A stretch of DNA of 5,834 bases from Polaribacter sp. GTDB lineage: Bacteria; Bacteroidota; Bacteroidia; Flavobacteriales; Flavobacteriaceae. Numbering within the stretch: the first letter of the stretch is position 1; every line of letters begins with the position of its first letter. The stretch covers positions 1-5,834 of the forward strand of contig JAQWOW010000114.1 of assembly GCA_029245665.1 (NCBI GenBank), written 5' to 3'. Positions 4,135 through 5,834 of this stretch are shown piece after piece. The notes under the pieces are model-generated. The model saw only the letters and a list, made by a program, of their open reading frames with translations, was not told where the DNA came from and searched no databases. Made by a program: the position numbers and the translations under genes.

Positions 4135-5829
4135 ATGCAATTATCAGAACAAGAAGTTGTACGTAGAGAAAAACTATCTAAACTACGCGAATTAGGCATC
4201 AATCCTTATCCCGCAGATTTGTATCCATTAAATACGAATTCGAAGGAAATAAAACAGGATTATTCTGAGGGAAAACAGGTGATAATTGCTGGAAGATTAA
4301 TGGTAATTAATGTTCAAGGAAAAGCGTCTTTTGCACAATTACAAGATGGTGAGGGAAAAATTCAACTGTATTTTAATAGAGATGAAATTTGCAACGGAGA
4401 AGACAAATCTTTGTACAATGTTGTTTTCAAAAAATTATTGGATTTAGGAGATTTTATTGGTGTAGAGGGAACATTGTTTACTACGAAAGTTGGCGAAAAA
4501 ACAGTAATGGTAAAAAATTTCAAATTACTATCTAAAGCATTAAAGCCTTTACCCATTCCAAAAGTAAAAGATGGCATTACCTATGATGCTTTTACAGATC
4601 CTGAAATGCGCTACAGGCAACGTTATGCAGACCTTGTTGTAAACCCACATGTCAAAGAAGTATTTGTAAAACGCACAAAGTTATTCAATGCCATGCGTTC
4701 TTTCTTTAACGATGCTGGTTATTTTGAAGTAGAAACCCCGGTTTTACAGCCTATTCCAGGAGGAGCAGCTGCTAGGCCATTTATTACACATCACAATTCT
4801 TTAGACATTCCCTTGTACATGAGAATTGCCAACGAATTGTATTTAAAAAGGTTAATTGTTGGCGGTTTTGACGGCGTATATGAGTTCTCTAAAAATTTCA
4901 GAAATGAAGGAATGGACAGAACACACAATCCTGAATTTACAGCCATGGAGATCTATGTTTCGTACAAAGATTACAACTGGATGATGGAATTTGCAGAACA
5001 ATTGCTAGAACATTGTGCAATTGCTGTAAATGGAACCTCTGAAGCTACGTTTGGAGACCATAAAATTGACTTTAAAGCACCTTATGCAAGAGTTACAATG
5101 GCAGATTCTATCAAACATTTTACAGGATTTGATATCACTGGAAAAACCGAAGAAGATATTAGAGAAGCTGCAAAATCAATGAATATTCCTGTAGATGAAA
5201 CCATGGGGAAAGGGAAGTTAATTGATGAAATCTTTGGAGAGAAATGCGAGGGCAACTACATCCAACCAACTTTTATTACAGATTATCCTAAAGAAATGTC
5301 TCCACTGTGTAAAGAACATAGAGACAACCCTGAATTAACAGAACGTTTTGAATTGATGGTTTGTGGAAAAGAAATTGCAAATGCATATTCAGAATTAAAT
5401 GATCCAATAGACCAACGTGAACGTTTTGAACATCAATTAAAATTGGCCCAAAAAGGAGATGATGAAGCTACTGAATTTATCGATGAAGATTTTCTGCGTG
5501 CTTTAGAGTATGGAATGCCCCCTACTTCCGGAATGGGAATTGGAATGGACAGACTAATCATGTTTCTAACAAACAATCAATCGATACAAGAAGTATTGTT
5601 TTTTCCTCAAATGAGACCAGAACAAAAAGCGCCCACAATTGAATTAAATGATGAAGAAAAAGCAGTTTTAGCCCTCATCAAAAAAACTGAAAAAATTGAC
5701 TTAAATGCGTTGAAATCAGCATCTGGTTTATCAAATAAAAAATGGGACAAAACCATTAAAGGATTGACAAAGAAAGAGGTTGCAAAAGTTTCTAAAACAG
5801 ATGAAGGTTTGTTTGTGGAACTCGTATAA
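4135..5829 (+). CDS. lysS: Lysine--tRNA ligase, class II
   Basis: LysRS activates lysine with ATP and charges tRNA-Lys in the cytosol. The 564 residues comprise an N-terminal anticodon-binding OB fold (about 48-135, with IIAGRLMVINVQGKASFAQLQDG from 50) and the class II catalytic core. Motif 1 covers FFNDAGYFEVETPVLQ (190-205), running into IPGGAAARPF (207-216). Motif 2 is NFRNEGMDRTHNPEFT (254-269), with R256 and E258 as the expected ATP contacts. The lysine-pocket region includes GKEIANAYSELNDP (411-424), and motif 3 is GMGIGMDRL (466-474). The bacterial core would end near residue 497 (FFPQMRPE); about 65 more residues follow (500-564), predicted helix-rich with a wing-like end. The start MQLSEQEVVRREKL matches the usual N-terminal helix, and the promoter at 4068-4098 supports it. 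The gene stands alone, divergent from the predicted small RNA. It is complete: TAA at 5827-5829, five bases before the window ends. Confidence 0.97.
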   Translation: MQLSEQEVVRREKLSKLRELGINPYPADLYPLNTNSKEIKQDYSEGKQVIIAGRLMVINVQGKASFAQLQDGEGKIQLYFNRDEICNGEDKSLYNVVFKKLLDLGDFIGVEGTLFTTKVGEKTVMVKNFKLLSKALKPLPIPKVKDGITYDAFTDPEMRYRQRYADLVVNPHVKEVFVKRTKLFNAMRSFFNDAGYFEVETPVLQPIPGGAAARPFITHHNSLDIPLYMRIANELYLKRLIVGGFDGVYEFSKNFRNEGMDRTHNPEFTAMEIYVSYKDYNWMMEFAEQLLEHCAIAVNGTSEATFGDHKIDFKAPYARVTMADSIKHFTGFDITGKTEEDIREAAKSMNIPVDETMGKGKLIDEIFGEKCEGNYIQPTFITDYPKEMSPLCKEHRDNPELTERFELMVCGKEIANAYSELNDPIDQRERFEHQLKLAQKGDDEATEFIDEDFLRALEYGMPPTSGMGIGMDRLIMFLTNNQSIQEVLFFPQMRPEQKAPTIELNDEEKAVLALIKKTEKIDLNALKSASGLSNKKWDKTIKGLTKKEVAKVSKTDEGLFVELV

Positions 5830-5834
5830 AAATA

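Overview
The window looks like the chromosome of an AT-rich member of the Bacteroidota, most likely a flavobacterium (Flavobacteriia). The supporting evidence is visible in the sequence: two matches to the Bacteroidota promoter pattern TTG-N19/20-TAnnTTTG, start codons without Shine-Dalgarno sequences, a SecF half of the type found in fused SecDF, an Obg GTPase with no C-terminal extension, a LysRS with a C-terminal tail, and a hypoxanthine phosphoribosyltransferase fused to adenylate kinase. No mobile element, CRISPR array, tRNA or rRNA was seen. The protein-coding content is mostly housekeeping.

Layout, left to right. Bases 3-929 (+) hold the 3' end of secDF/secF, whose start lies outside the window; a possible terminator follows at 952-996. 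Bases 1028-2146 (+) encode the Hpt-Adk fusion. After 58 bases comes the ribosome-assembly GTPase Obg (2205-3194, +), probably in the same transcript. Convergent to it lies a small predicted lipoprotein with a TonB-C-like end (3245-3721, -). The 413-base gap 3722-4134 follows, and then lysS (4135-5829, +), which ends just before the window does.

The gap before lysS is the most interesting part. It carries divergent promoters: one reading right into lysS (4068-4098), and one reading left (4036-4007) into a short, strongly structured segment that ends in a hairpin plus a T9 tract at 3894. Promoter, two perfect 8-bp hairpins and terminator together predict a small RNA of about 110 nt on the minus strand. 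It could be a free-standing sRNA or an attenuated leader of the lipoprotein gene, which lies downstream on the same strand. A separate perfect 10-bp inverted repeat (3738-3768) sits just before the lipoprotein start codon.

Functionally, secDF supports protein export, Hpt-Adk handles purine salvage and adenylate balance, Obg is a GTPase of 50S assembly that senses guanine nucleotides, and LysRS charges tRNA-Lys. Hpt (which makes IMP/GMP), Adk and Obg make a sensible nucleotide-linked cluster.
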